64,000 nucleotides of DNA from Nocardia pneumoniae NBRC 100136 (GCF_000308755.1 NZ_BAGF01000050.1:49511-113510), one strand, 5' to 3'. Numbered from the stretch's first letter, positions 43,426-52,950 are shown. A program made the numbers and translations. The notes: a model not told the origin generated them from the sequence alone.

Positions 43426-45012
43426 CTAGAACTGGTCCTGTTCGTAGTCCGAGCTGATGATCTCGTCGGAATGCGTCGCACCGATGACGTCCGGCGTGGA
43501 CTCCCCCAGCGGACCGGTGAGATCGTCGTTGCCGGTGGGGCTGGAGTACGGCTGCACCGTGCGCGAGTGTTCCTCGTCGTCGTTTCGTTGCCCCGCTGCG
43601 GCCGCCGGGCCACCCAGGAAGCTGTTGCCTCCGGCCGCGGTAGTGCCGGGCGCGCCGGTACCGAACGGCGTGCCGGGGATACCGGTGACGGGGCGGATCG
43701 GTGCGACCGGGGTGCCGGGCAGGCCCGTGGGCTTGGGTACCGAGGGCGTGCTCGGGGTCCCCGACCGACCGGGACTGCCGAACAATCCGGAGGGCGAACC
43801 GTGGTTGGTGCTCGGGCTCGGCGTGGTGTGCACCGACGACGGCGTGGTCAACGGGCTCGACGTGCCGGGTGTGGAGGAGTCCAGACCGGCCGCTCTGGTC
43901 GCGGTGTCGGTCGCGGCCGACTGGGCCTGCTCGAGGACCGGCTGGCCGACGTTCTGCGCCAGCGCCTGCGCGGCCTCCTGCGCCTCCGGTCCGACCAGCT
44001 GCTGCACCATGCCGCTGAGTTCGGCGGTCTTGCCCGCCAGATCACCGCGGGTGGCGTTGACCACGCCGACGGCCTGGCCGAGGTGCTCGGTGGCCGACGC
44101 GACCAGCGCCGCCTGCGCGGGCGGGGTGAGAATGACCGGGGCGAGCGCGGTGGCCTGGGTGGCGAACGACGAGGCGATGCCGAGCAGCTGCGCGTTGCCC
44201 TGCTGGACCACCGCCGCGGCGCGCTGGGTGAGTTCGGAGATATCGATGCCGCGCTGGCTGGTCTCCTGGCCCTCGACGTTCGCCTGCTGGCTCGCGGCTT
44301 GGGCGTTGCGGGCGGCCTGGCCCTGCCACACCTGCTCGACCGTGGCCATGCTGCCCCGGCCCACCTGCATGGCCATCTCGATGACCTTCGAGGACTGGCC
44401 GAGGATCGCGGTCGGATCGAGCGCGCCGATGATGCCGGTGCCGAAGCTGCCGAGCAGGTCGAGGATCGGCTTCATCAGCAAGTCCACGCCGGGCAGCGCG
44501 GGCAGTGCGACGCCCTGCATCAGCGCGGCGACCGGATCGGCGGGCAATGGCGGCAGCGCGGCCGCCGCCTGATTCACCTGATTCACCGCGGTGGCGACCG
44601 AGCTCGGCGCGTCGGCGAGGGCACCGCTCAACACGCCGTCGGTGTGCGCGAGCGCGGCCTGGACCACCGGCGCCGCCGCGGCGTTCACGTCGCCGAGCAG
44701 GGCGGACACCTCGTGCGGAACGCCGGGCGGATCCTCGCCGCCTGGAACGCCGTTCAATCCGGGAAGTCCGGCGGGACTCGCGCCGATCGTCTGCTGATCC
44801 TCGGAGATCTTGCGCGACAAGACGAATGCGGGCGGCTCGATCGGTGGCATGTCCTCGGGCAGCTGTGGCAGCGGTAGATCGAGTACCGCCCGAGCCGGTG
44901 AATCATGTAAGGCGTCCAGCACCGTCTGCTGGCCGATGGCGACGTTCTGATCGGCGGCGTGCGCGACGGCCTGCTCCTCCGGGGCGATGACCCCGCTGTC
45001 GAGCGGTCTCAT
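43426..45012 (-). CDS. Large type VII secretion-associated protein
   Basis: A 528-residue protein with an Ala-rich helical body and a WXG-like turn VEQVWQGQAARNAQAASQQA (225-244), then a Pro/Ser/Thr/Gly-rich tail (about 385-480) and an acidic end. It resembles EspB/PPE-style T7SS substrates in layout, with no signal peptide. ATG 45012 overlaps the EspC-like gene by 4 bases. No canonical YxxxD/E export motif is obvious near the end (SSDYEQDQF is close). Exact family not recognised. Confidence 0.7.
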   Translation of the reverse strand: MRPLDSGVIAPEEQAVAHAADQNVAIGQQTVLDALHDSPARAVLDLPLPQLPEDMPPIEPPAFVLSRKISEDQQTIGASPAGLPGLNGVPGGEDPPGVPHEVSALLGDVNAAAAPVVQAALAHTDGVLSGALADAPSSVATAVNQVNQAAAALPPLPADPVAALMQGVALPALPGVDLLMKPILDLLGSFGTGIIGALDPTAILGQSSKVIEMAMQVGRGSMATVEQVWQGQAARNAQAASQQANVEGQETSQRGIDISELTQRAAAVVQQGNAQLLGIASSFATQATALAPVILTPPAQAALVASATEHLGQAVGVVNATRGDLAGKTAELSGMVQQLVGPEAQEAAQALAQNVGQPVLEQAQSAATDTATRAAGLDSSTPGTSSPLTTPSSVHTTPSPSTNHGSPSGLFGSPGRSGTPSTPSVPKPTGLPGTPVAPIRPVTGIPGTPFGTGAPGTTAAGGNSFLGGPAAAAGQRNDDEEHSRTVQPYSSPTGNDDLTGPLGESTPDVIGATHSDEIISSDYEQDQF

Positions 45013-45338
45013 ACCAAGCCCCCGATCTCGCCCGTCTTCGATCCGAGCGCGCCCGCATTGGACCAGTCCATGGCGTCGAAGGCCGCCGCGGCGCTGAACG
45101 CCGACTCCGACAGCTTGGCGTACTTGGCCGACAGATCGTTGATGTCCTTGGCCTGCAATACCTGCGCGGCGGCGAACATCGCCAGGTAGTCCGCGCCGAT
45201 CAGCCCGAACACCGGAACCAGCGCGGCGACGTTCTTCACCGCGTCGATATTGCCCGCCCCGGCCAGATCACCGGCGATACCCGCGTTCGTGGCGGCGAAC
45301 GCCCGGACCGCTTCGGTCTCTACCGAGAGATCACTCAT
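45009..45338 (-). CDS. EspC-like (DUF2580) type VII secretion target
   Basis: A 109-residue helical protein of the ESX-secretion-associated DUF2580 type: LSVETEAVRAFAATNAGIAGDLAGAG, then paired helices and DWSNAGALGSKTGEIGGLV. ATG 45338 has GGGGGA 8 bases upstream. With the overlapping downstream gene it forms a two-gene operon, probably encoding partners exported together by an ESX system elsewhere in the genome. Confidence 0.8.
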   Translation of the reverse strand: MSDLSVETEAVRAFAATNAGIAGDLAGAGNIDAVKNVAALVPVFGLIGADYLAMFAAAQVLQAKDINDLSAKYAKLSESAFSAAAAFDAMDWSNAGALGSKTGEIGGLV

Positions 45339-45523
45339 CGAGTTGTCCCCCCAAATCGTCGTGAACATGCGTCATGAACTTCGTCGTGACCGGTCCCGCT
45401 CCCTGCCGAATCGGCAAGGGCCGCTACGGTTGCGCTCAATATAGCGGACCTTACCGGCAAGTTTCGAGCCCGAACGCGCCCCGCGACAAGGCAATCGGCA
45501 GCGAATTGGAACGTGTTGCAAAT

Positions 45524-45541
45524 TAGAACAAGTTCTATATT
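45524..45541 (+). promoter_or_regulatory. KstR-type operator overlapping a leaderless promoter
   Basis: TAGAACAAGTTCTA (45524-45537) is a perfect palindrome and an exact match to the KstR consensus TnnAACnnGTTnnA used for cholesterol-catabolism genes in mycobacteria and rhodococci. It overlaps a strong -10 TATATT (45536-45541), 9 bases before the ATG of the epimerase gene, so the mRNA is probably leaderless and repressor binding would block it. Confidence 0.65.
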
Positions 45542-45550
45542 CTCTCTGCC

Positions 45551-46555
45551 ATGAAGGTCGCAGTGACCGGCGCAGCCGGCTACCTTGGCACGAACCTGCT
45601 CCGCCTCCTCACCGAGCGCGGGCACCAGGTCACCGCCATCGATCGCGCGATTCCCGGCGAGGCGGCGGCGCCCGGCGTCACCTGGGTGCGCGGGGATGTG
45701 CTGGATCCGGCGTCGATGCGCGCCGCGCTGGCCGGCGCCGAGGTCGTCTACCACCTGGTCGCGGTGATCACCCTGGCCGACAAGAACGACCTGGCCTGGC
45801 GGGTGAACACCGAAGGCGTGCGCGTCGTCGCCGAGGCGGCGCTGGCCGTCGGCGCGCGCCGCATGGTGCACGCCAGCTCCATCCACGCGTTCGACCAGTA
45901 CAGCTGCGGCGGCCGGATCGACGAGCAGGTTCCGCGGTCGACCGGCTCTTCCCTGCCGGTCTACGACCGTTCGAAGTGGGCGGGCGAGGTGGAACTGCGC
46001 AAGGTGATCGACCAGGGCCTGGACGCGGTGCTGTGCAATCCCACCGGCGTCTTCGGCCCGCTGGACTACGGCAAACCGCTGTCCCGGATCAACCGGACCC
46101 TCAAAGACGCGGCGCTCGGACGGGTGCCCGCCATGATCGGCGGCGGATTCGACCTGGTGGACGTGCGCGACGTCGCCGAGGGCCTGCTGCTGGCGGGCGA
46201 ACGCGGCCGCACCGGCGAGAACTACCTGCTGGGCGGATCGATGATCTCGATGCTCGAGCTGTGCCGGGTCGCCGCGGCGCACGGCGGCAAGAAGGGCCCG
46301 AGGTTCGCCATCCCCGCCAAGCTGGTCTCCGGTGTCATCCCGGTGCTGGCGCCGATCGGCAAGCTGTTCGACTCCGACATCGTGTCCAAGGCCGCGCTCG
46401 GCGCGCTGATCTCCGCTCCGATCGTCGACCACGGCAAGGCCGCGCGCGAGCTCGGATACCAGCCGCGCTCCCTCGACGAGACCGTTCGCGACCTGGTCAC
46501 GTTCTTCGCCGACCCCGCTCGGCTCGCGCCGCCCGGCGCCAGGCGGATCGCTTGA
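45551..46555 (+). CDS. NAD-dependent epimerase/3-beta-hydroxysteroid dehydrogenase-like SDR
   Basis: A 334-residue extended short-chain dehydrogenase. TGAAGYLG (6-13) binds NAD; YDRSK gives catalytic Y138 and K142; HASSIHAF supplies the Ser. Extended SDRs include sugar epimerases and 3-beta-hydroxysteroid dehydrogenases; the KstR-type operator right before the gene favours a sterol-related substrate, but this is inference. No ring-degradation genes are adjacent. Confidence 0.87.
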   Translation: MKVAVTGAAGYLGTNLLRLLTERGHQVTAIDRAIPGEAAAPGVTWVRGDVLDPASMRAALAGAEVVYHLVAVITLADKNDLAWRVNTEGVRVVAEAALAVGARRMVHASSIHAFDQYSCGGRIDEQVPRSTGSSLPVYDRSKWAGEVELRKVIDQGLDAVLCNPTGVFGPLDYGKPLSRINRTLKDAALGRVPAMIGGGFDLVDVRDVAEGLLLAGERGRTGENYLLGGSMISMLELCRVAAAHGGKKGPRFAIPAKLVSGVIPVLAPIGKLFDSDIVSKAALGALISAPIVDHGKAARELGYQPRSLDETVRDLVTFFADPARLAPPGARRIA

Positions 46556-46562
46556 CAGGCCT

Positions 46563-46578
46563 TAGAACACATGTTCGA
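46563..46578 (+). promoter_or_regulatory. SOS (LexA) box before the radical SAM gene
   Basis: TAGAACACATGTTCGA fits TCGAAC-N4-GTTCGA with one mismatch. It lies 5 bp downstream of a consensus -35 TTGACA (46552-46557) and 8 bp before the GTG, covering the -10. M. tuberculosis Rv2578c, the homologue, is a known DNA-damage-induced gene. Confidence 0.75.
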
Positions 46579-46586
46579 CTGAAGGG

Positions 46587-47603
46587 GTGCGGTGGCAAAG
46601 CCAAACCCTGGACGCCGAGGACGGCGCTCTGCCTGGGCTGTCCCGGGCAGGGTTGGTGCGCACTGTGCGGACACCCGAGTTCGAAGGCATCACCTTCCAT
46701 GAGGTGCTGTGCAAGAGCGCGCTGAACAAGGTGCCCGAGGCGACGAATCTGCCGTTCCAGTGGACGGTCAATCCCATGCGCGGCTGTTCGCACGCCTGCC
46801 GCTACTGCTTCGCCCGCGGCACGCACGAATACCTGGACTTGGACGCGGGCCGGGACTTCGACACGCAGATCGTCGTGAAGACGAATATCGCCGCGGTGCT
46901 GCGCAAGGAACTCGGCAGGCGGTCCTGGCGGCAAGCACCGGTCGCGCTCGGCACCAACACCGATCCGTATCAGCGCGCGGAGGGCCGGTATCGCTTGATG
47001 CCGGGGATCATTCGAGCGCTGACCGAGTCCGGCACCCCGTTCTCCATCCTCACCAAGGGCACATTGCTGCGCAGGGATCTGCCGTTGCTCACCTCGGCTG
47101 CCGGCCAGGTGCGGGTGAGTCTGGCGGTGTCCATCGCGATTCTCGACGAGGATCTGCATCGCAGCCTGGAAACGGGCACGCCGTCACCGCGTGCGCGACT
47201 GGACTTGGTGCGCACCCTGGCCGACGCGGGATTCGCGGTCGACGTCCTGGTCGCCCCCGTCATCCCCTATCTCACCGACAGCAGAGCCCACCTGGAGGCC
47301 ATCTTCGGTGCGATCGCCGCGGCCGGTGCGAGCTCGGCCGTCGCGTTCCCGATGCACCTGCGCGGCAGCACCAGGGGCTGGTTTCTGTCCTGGCTGGCCG
47401 AGCACCATCCGGCGCTGCTGCGCCGCTACCGTCAGCTCTACGGCCACGGCGCGTACGTGACCCCGGAATACTCGGCGTGGCTGCGCGCACGCGTCGATCC
47501 ACTGCTGGCCGAGCACGGTTTGACCCCGCGCAGGCAAGCCGAACCGGAGACACGGCCCGAAACCGCGGACACGACCGACCCGCAGCTGGCATTGTTCGCC
47601 TGA
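46587..47603 (+). CDS. Rv2578c-type radical SAM protein
   Basis: A 338-residue radical SAM enzyme with the cluster motif CSHACRYC (C67, C71, C74). The block EVLCKSALNKVP and GTNTDPYQRAEGRY are characteristic of the Rv2578c family, related to spore photoproduct lyase-like repair proteins. GTG start with AAGGG immediately upstream. The SOS box argues for a role in the DNA-damage response; the reaction is not known. Confidence 0.9.
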   Translation: MRWQSQTLDAEDGALPGLSRAGLVRTVRTPEFEGITFHEVLCKSALNKVPEATNLPFQWTVNPMRGCSHACRYCFARGTHEYLDLDAGRDFDTQIVVKTNIAAVLRKELGRRSWRQAPVALGTNTDPYQRAEGRYRLMPGIIRALTESGTPFSILTKGTLLRRDLPLLTSAAGQVRVSLAVSIAILDEDLHRSLETGTPSPRARLDLVRTLADAGFAVDVLVAPVIPYLTDSRAHLEAIFGAIAAAGASSAVAFPMHLRGSTRGWFLSWLAEHHPALLRRYRQLYGHGAYVTPEYSAWLRARVDPLLAEHGLTPRRQAEPETRPETADTTDPQLALFA

Positions 47604-47714
47604 CGCCGCCATCGCCGAATCTCGCGGATCCGCGCGCTTCACCGGGCGCGCACCGCATCCGACGGAGTAGTTTGGCGATGGCACCTCTCAGCGACGAGGA
47701 AGTGAAGCAGGCAC

Positions 47715-49718
47715 ATGGTTTCACACCAGAATGATGTCGGCACAGCGAAATTGGAAAAGGTCGTCATTCGGTTCGCCGGGGACTCCGGCGACGGAATGCA
47801 GCTGACCGGCGATCGCTTCACCCATGAGGCCGCCGCCTTCGGCAACGACCTGGCCACCCAGCCCAACTTCCCGGCCGAGATCAGAGCGCCGCAGGGCACC
47901 CTGCCCGGCGTCTCCTCGTTCCAGATCCAGATCGCCGACTACGACATTCTCACCGCGGGCGACCAGCCCGACGTGCTGGTCGCGATGAACCCCGCCGCGC
48001 TCAAGGCGAATCTGGAGGATCTTCCGCGCGGCGCCACCGTCATCGTCAACACCGACGAGTTCACCAAGCGCGCCCTCGCCAAGGTCGGTTACACCGCCGA
48101 CCCGCTGGCCGACGACACCCTGTCGGATTTCGTGGTGCACCGGGTCCCGATGACGTCGCTCACCCTGGGCGCCACCGAATCGACCGGGGTGGGCAAGAAG
48201 GACGCCCAGCGCGCCAAGAACATGTTCGCCCTCGGTCTGCTGTCCTGGATGTACGGGCGCCCGATCGGCGGAACCGAGCGGTTCATGCGGGAGAAGTTCG
48301 CCGCGAAGCCGGACATCGCCGAGGCCAACGTGCTGGCGTTCCGCGCGGGCTGGAACTACGGCGAGACCACCGAGAGCTTCGCCACCACCTACGAGATCGC
48401 GCCGGCGAAGCTGCCGCCGGGCACCTACCGGCAGATCACCGGCAACACCGCGCTCGCCTACGGCCTGATCACCGCAGGTCAGCTCGCGGGACTGCCCGTC
48501 TTCCTCGGCACCTACCCCATCACGCCCGCCTCCGACATCCTGCACGAGCTGAGCAAGCACAAGAACTTCGGCGTCACGACCTTCCAGGCCGAGGACGAGA
48601 TCGCCGGTATCGGCGCCGCGCTGGGCGCCTCGCTCGGCGGCGCGCTGGGCGTCACCAGCACCTCCGGGCCCGGCCTCGCCCTCAAGAGCGAGACCATCGG
48701 CCTCGCGGTGATGACGGAGCTGCCCCTGGTCGTCATCGATGTGCAGCGGGGCGGTCCCTCCACCGGCCTGCCGACCAAAACCGAGCAGGCCGACCTGCTG
48801 CAAGCCCTGTACGGCCGCAACGGCGAATCGCCGGTGGCGGTGGTCGCCCCCCGCTCCCCCGCCGACTGCTTCGCCGCAGCGGTGGACGCGGCGCGGATCG
48901 CCCTCACCTACCGCACACCGGTGCTGTTGCTGTCCGACGGCGCGATCGCGAACGGTTCGGAACCCTGGTCGATTCCGCGAGTGGCGGATCTCGACCCGAT
49001 CGACCCGGCGTTCGAGCCGGAGGGCGACGACGGCGACCCGTTCCAGCCCTACACCCGCGACCCCGACACGCTGGCGCGCCCGCTCGCGGTGCCCGGCACC
49101 AAGGGGCGCGCGCACCGCATCGGCGGACTCGAGAAGGCCGACGGCAGCGGCAACATCTCCTACGATCCGGCCAACCACGAGCTCATGGTGCGATTGCGCC
49201 AGGCCAAGATCGACGGCATCGCGGTGCCGGATGTCGAGGTGGACGATCCCGACGGCACCGCTGAGCTGCTGCTGATCGGCTGGGGCAGCTCCTACGGGCC
49301 GATCGGCGAGGCGTGCCGGCGCGCCCGCCGCCGTGGCGTCCCGGTCGCCCAAGTGCACCTGCGCCATCTGAATCCGTTGCCCGCGAACCTCGGTGAGGTC
49401 TTGCGCCGCTACCGCATCGTGGTCGCGCCGGAGATGAACGGCGGCCAGCTGGCCATGCTGCTGCGCGCGAGGTACCTGGTCGACGTGCGGCCGTGGACGA
49501 AGGTCGCGGGCACCGCGTTCTCCGCCCAGGAGCTGGTCGGCGTCATCGACGCGGCGCTCGACGGGTCGATCGGGGAGATGGAACAGAACAAGGTCTTCGC
49601 CGCACGGGCGCGGGCCACGTACAGAACACTGCCGCACGACCTCCGCCCACAGCCCGGCGCCGGGGCGAGCCCAGGCCAGGCAGCCACCGACCGCACCATC
49701 GCAGGGGGTAACGCATGA
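47715..49718 (+). CDS. korA: 2-oxoglutarate:ferredoxin oxidoreductase subunit alpha (KorA)
   Basis: A 667-residue fused gamma-alpha subunit. The N-terminal gamma domain begins KVVIRFAGDSGDGMQLTGDRF; the alpha domain begins GNTALAYGLITAGQLAGLPVFLGTYPITPASDILHEL near residue 240. With KorB it converts 2-oxoglutarate and CoA to succinyl-CoA, reducing ferredoxin, an alternative to the 2-oxoglutarate dehydrogenase complex. It overlaps korB by 4 bases. Confidence 0.95.
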   Translation: MVSHQNDVGTAKLEKVVIRFAGDSGDGMQLTGDRFTHEAAAFGNDLATQPNFPAEIRAPQGTLPGVSSFQIQIADYDILTAGDQPDVLVAMNPAALKANLEDLPRGATVIVNTDEFTKRALAKVGYTADPLADDTLSDFVVHRVPMTSLTLGATESTGVGKKDAQRAKNMFALGLLSWMYGRPIGGTERFMREKFAAKPDIAEANVLAFRAGWNYGETTESFATTYEIAPAKLPPGTYRQITGNTALAYGLITAGQLAGLPVFLGTYPITPASDILHELSKHKNFGVTTFQAEDEIAGIGAALGASLGGALGVTSTSGPGLALKSETIGLAVMTELPLVVIDVQRGGPSTGLPTKTEQADLLQALYGRNGESPVAVVAPRSPADCFAAAVDAARIALTYRTPVLLLSDGAIANGSEPWSIPRVADLDPIDPAFEPEGDDGDPFQPYTRDPDTLARPLAVPGTKGRAHRIGGLEKADGSGNISYDPANHELMVRLRQAKIDGIAVPDVEVDDPDGTAELLLIGWGSSYGPIGEACRRARRRGVPVAQVHLRHLNPLPANLGEVLRRYRIVVAPEMNGGQLAMLLRARYLVDVRPWTKVAGTAFSAQELVGVIDAALDGSIGEMEQNKVFAARARATYRTLPHDLRPQPGAGASPGQAATDRTIAGGNA

Positions 49719-50794
49719 CCATCGTGGAAACCTCGCTTGTCGGCACGGACCTGGGCCTGACCGGGGTGTCCGGGGTGCCGTCCGCGGACGGACCGCAGAA
49801 GGTGAAGGACTTCACCTCCGATCAGGAGGTCCGCTGGTGCCCCGGCTGCGGCGACTACGTGATCCTGGCGACGGTGCGCGGCTTCCTCGCCGAACTCGGA
49901 TTGCGCAGGGAGAACCTGATGTTCGTCTCCGGGATCGGCTGCTCGAGCCGCTTCCCGTACTACTTGGACGCCTATGGCATCCACTCGATCCACGGTCGGG
50001 CCCCGGCGATCGCGACCGGCCTGGCGGTCAGCCGTCCCGATCTGTCGGTGTGGGTGGTGACCGGTGACGGCGACGCGCTGTCGATCGGGGGCAACCATCT
50101 CATCCACGCGTTGCGCCGCAATGTGAACATGACGATCCTGCTGTTCAACAACCGGATCTACGGGCTGACCAAGGGCCAGTACTCCCCGACCTCGGAGCAG
50201 GGCAAGATCACCAAGTCCACCCCGATGGGTTCGCCCGACCACCCGTTCAACACCTTGTCGGTGGCGTTGGGCGCGGAGGCGACCTTCGCCGCCCGCGCGC
50301 TGGATTCCGATCGCGCGGGACTCACCGAGGTGCTGCGCGCCGCCGCCGAGCATCGCGGCACGTCGTTCGTGGAGATCCTGCAGGACTGCCCGATCTTCAA
50401 CGACGGCTCGTTCGACGTGCTGCGCCGGGAGAACGCCTCGGATCATCTCATCCCGCTGCGGCACGGCGAACCCATCCGGTTCGGCGCCGAAGGCGAATTC
50501 GCGGTCGTGCGGAGCGGTTTCGGGCTGAAGGTGGCCCGTACCGACAGTGTCGCGGAGTCCGACATCGTGGTGCACGACGCGTACGCCGACAGCCCGGAGT
50601 ACGCCTACGCGCTGTCGCGACTGTCCGATCAGGGGCTCGACCATGTCGTCACCGGCGTGTTCCGCAGCGTCTCGCGGCCCACCTACGACGACGCCGTGCG
50701 CTATCAGACCGAGGTTGCACGGGAGAGGAAACCGATCGGTCCGGAATCGCTCCAGGACCTGCTCACCGGGCCGGAAACCTGGACGGTCGGGTAG
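49715..50794 (+). CDS. korB: 2-oxoglutarate:ferredoxin oxidoreductase subunit beta (KorB)
   Basis: A 359-residue thiamine-diphosphate-binding subunit. RWCPGCGDYVILATV carries cluster cysteines, GIGCSSRFPYY a further one, and GDGDALSIGGNHLIHALRRNVNMTILLFNN is the ThDP/Mg motif. ATG overlaps korA (ATGA), so subunits are made together. Confidence 0.95.
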   Translation: MTIVETSLVGTDLGLTGVSGVPSADGPQKVKDFTSDQEVRWCPGCGDYVILATVRGFLAELGLRRENLMFVSGIGCSSRFPYYLDAYGIHSIHGRAPAIATGLAVSRPDLSVWVVTGDGDALSIGGNHLIHALRRNVNMTILLFNNRIYGLTKGQYSPTSEQGKITKSTPMGSPDHPFNTLSVALGAEATFAARALDSDRAGLTEVLRAAAEHRGTSFVEILQDCPIFNDGSFDVLRRENASDHLIPLRHGEPIRFGAEGEFAVVRSGFGLKVARTDSVAESDIVVHDAYADSPEYAYALSRLSDQGLDHVVTGVFRSVSRPTYDDAVRYQTEVARERKPIGPESLQDLLTGPETWTVG

Positions 50795-50875
50795 CGGCTC
50801 GGCACGCACCGGCTCCGGAGGACGTGACGTACCAGGCCGCACGCGCTCGGCGAAGCCGGGCGGACGGTTGCGGGA

Positions 50876-51523
50876 TCAGCCGAGCGCGGCGACCTCGGTG
50901 TCGGTGAGCACGATCGGCGACACCACGTCCTTGGCCCGCGCCAGCTGCACGGCCCGATACAGCGGCCGCTCCTCCAGGCCTGCGTCGCGTGCCTCGGCCT
51001 GCAATTGCTGCACCAGCATGGCGGAAACGGCCACCGCCGCGGCCAGTTGACTGGCGGCGAGCGCGTCGGCGAGCCTGCGCAGGCCGAGCAGATGCAGCTC
51101 GCGGCCGCTGCCCGCGTCGGTGTACATCGCCAGCGGGATGACCTGCGAGACCTCGCCCGCGGTGACGCGCAGGGCGATACGGCTCAGCCGCGCCGGGAAC
51201 ACCAGCACCTCGACACCTGTCGCCGACGACATCTCCACCTGTCGTTCCCCGAACAGCCTGCGGGCGTGAATCATCGTTCCCGACAGCCACATTCGCCGCC
51301 GCCGCAGGGCGATGGCGTACAGGACGGTGGGCGCGCCGACGACTACGCCGATGGCTACGGCGATCGGCCAGCTCACCACGGTCGCCGCCAGCAGCGCGGC
51401 GCCGAGTCCGATGCCCGATGCGGCCAGCGCGAGGCGGCGCAGCATCGGCGCGTACACCTCGGGCGCGACCAAATCGAGCCCCACCGGCGCGAGCGCCCGC
51501 TCGTCATCAGAATTCGTCGACAC
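50876..51523 (-). CDS. Two-span membrane protein with PH-like domain
   Basis: A 215-residue protein. Two adjacent membrane segments (about 32-53 and 56-72) precede a beta-rich domain (MWLSGTMIHARRLFGERQVEMSSATGVEVLVFPARLSRIALRVTAGEVSQVIPLAMYTDAGSGRELHLLGLRRLADAL). GTG 51523 with GGCGGAG close upstream; an earlier start adds 14 residues. It follows hisS by 155 bp. No function known. Confidence 0.75.
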   Translation of the reverse strand: MSTNSDDERALAPVGLDLVAPEVYAPMLRRLALAASGIGLGAALLAATVVSWPIAVAIGVVVGAPTVLYAIALRRRRMWLSGTMIHARRLFGERQVEMSSATGVEVLVFPARLSRIALRVTAGEVSQVIPLAMYTDAGSGRELHLLGLRRLADALAASQLAAAVAVSAMLVQQLQAEARDAGLEERPLYRAVQLARAKDVVSPIVLTDTEVAALG

Positions 51524-51678
51524 TGCTCCGCCCTCTCGCGACCCCGGCGTCGGTGCGCCGGTCACGCTACCGTGCCCACCGCTCGGCCGGCGGCGGGTTC
51601 GGCGCAGAGTACCCCGGTCGCGGCGTCCATGCCGCGCAACCGGTTGGCCGCGCCACTGTCGCCGCGCCGGGGGTGCGC

Positions 51679-52950
51679 CTATCCCGCCAGCGACTCCCGG
51701 ATCACACCGACCACTTCGGCCAGCGGGATCTGCCGCTGCTCACCGGTCGCCATGTCCTTGAGCCCGATGGTGTTCTCCGCGATGTCGCGGTCGCCCAGCA
51801 CCAGGGTGAACGTCGCCCCGGACCGGTCGGCCGCCTTCATCGCGCCTTTCACGCCGCGCCCGCCGTACGCGAGATCGACCCGCACGCCTGCCGCGCGCAG
51901 CTGCGCCGCGAGCACCACCAGCCGCTGTTTGGCGGCGTCACCCAGCGGCACACCGAAGACCTCGCAGCGCGCCGGGTTGCCCGCCGACTTGCCCTCGGCC
52001 GCCAGCGCCAGCATGGTGCGGTCCACGCCGATGCCGAAGCCGATGCCCGACAGGGGCTGCCCGCCGAGTTCGGCCATCAGGCCGTCGTAGCGACCGCCAC
52101 CGCCGATGCCGGACTGCGCGCCCAGACCGTCGTGCACGAATTCGAACGTGGTCTTGGTGTAGTAGTCCAGGCCGCGCACCATGCGCGGGTTCACCACGTA
52201 CGGCACGCCGAGCGCTTCCAGGTGGCCGAGCACCTGCTCGAAGTGCGCCTTGGCCGATTCCGAAAGGTGATCGATCATCAGCGGCGCGTTCGCGGTCATC
52301 TCGCGCACCTCGGGCCGCTTGTCGTCCAGGACGCGCAGCGGATTGAGCTGGGCGCGGCGCTTGGTCTCCTCGTCCAGCGGCAGCCCGAACAAGAACTCCT
52401 GCAGCAGCTCCCGATACTGCGGGCGGCAGGTCTCGTCGCCCAGCGAGGTGATCTCCAGCCGGAAGCCGTCCAGCCCGAGCCCGCGGAATCCGGCATCGGC
52501 GATCGCGATCACCTCGGCGTCCAACGCCGGGTCGTCGACGCCGATCGCCTCGATGCCCACCTGCTGCAGCTGCCGGTACCGGCCTGCCTGCGGCCGCTCG
52601 TAGCGGAAGAACGGACCCGCGTAGCACAGCTTCACCGGCAGCTGGCCGCGGTCGAGGCCGTGCTCGATGACCGCGCGCATCACCCCGGCGGTCCCCTCGG
52701 GACGCAGTGTGACGCTGCGGTCACCGCGGTCGGGGAAGGTGTACATCTCCTTGGTGACCACGTCGGTCGACTCGCCGACACCGCGGGCGAACAGGCCCGT
52801 GTCCTCGAAAACCGGCAGCTCGATATGTCCGTACCCGGCCAGTCGGGCGGCGCGGAGCAGGCCGTCGCGCACCGCGACGAACTCGGCCGAGCCGGGCGGC
52901 ACGTAGTCCGGTACCCCCTTCGGGGCGGAGAAGCTGCTGGTCTTGGTCAC
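51679..52950 (-). CDS. hisS: Histidine--tRNA ligase
   Basis: A 423-residue class II synthetase. FSAPKGVPDYVPP opens the protein; LRPEGTAGVMRAVIEHG (motif 2), FRYERPQAGRYRQLQQVGIEAIG, GLDYYTKTTFEF (histidine A region) and GIGFGIGVDRTML (motif 3) follow. GTG start with GGAG 4 bases upstream gives the standard 423-residue length. Divergent from the cyclophilin gene. Confidence 0.96.
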   Translation of the reverse strand: MTKTSSFSAPKGVPDYVPPGSAEFVAVRDGLLRAARLAGYGHIELPVFEDTGLFARGVGESTDVVTKEMYTFPDRGDRSVTLRPEGTAGVMRAVIEHGLDRGQLPVKLCYAGPFFRYERPQAGRYRQLQQVGIEAIGVDDPALDAEVIAIADAGFRGLGLDGFRLEITSLGDETCRPQYRELLQEFLFGLPLDEETKRRAQLNPLRVLDDKRPEVREMTANAPLMIDHLSESAKAHFEQVLGHLEALGVPYVVNPRMVRGLDYYTKTTFEFVHDGLGAQSGIGGGGRYDGLMAELGGQPLSGIGFGIGVDRTMLALAAEGKSAGNPARCEVFGVPLGDAAKQRLVVLAAQLRAAGVRVDLAYGGRGVKGAMKAADRSGATFTLVLGDRDIAENTIGLKDMATGEQRQIPLAEVVGVIRESLAG

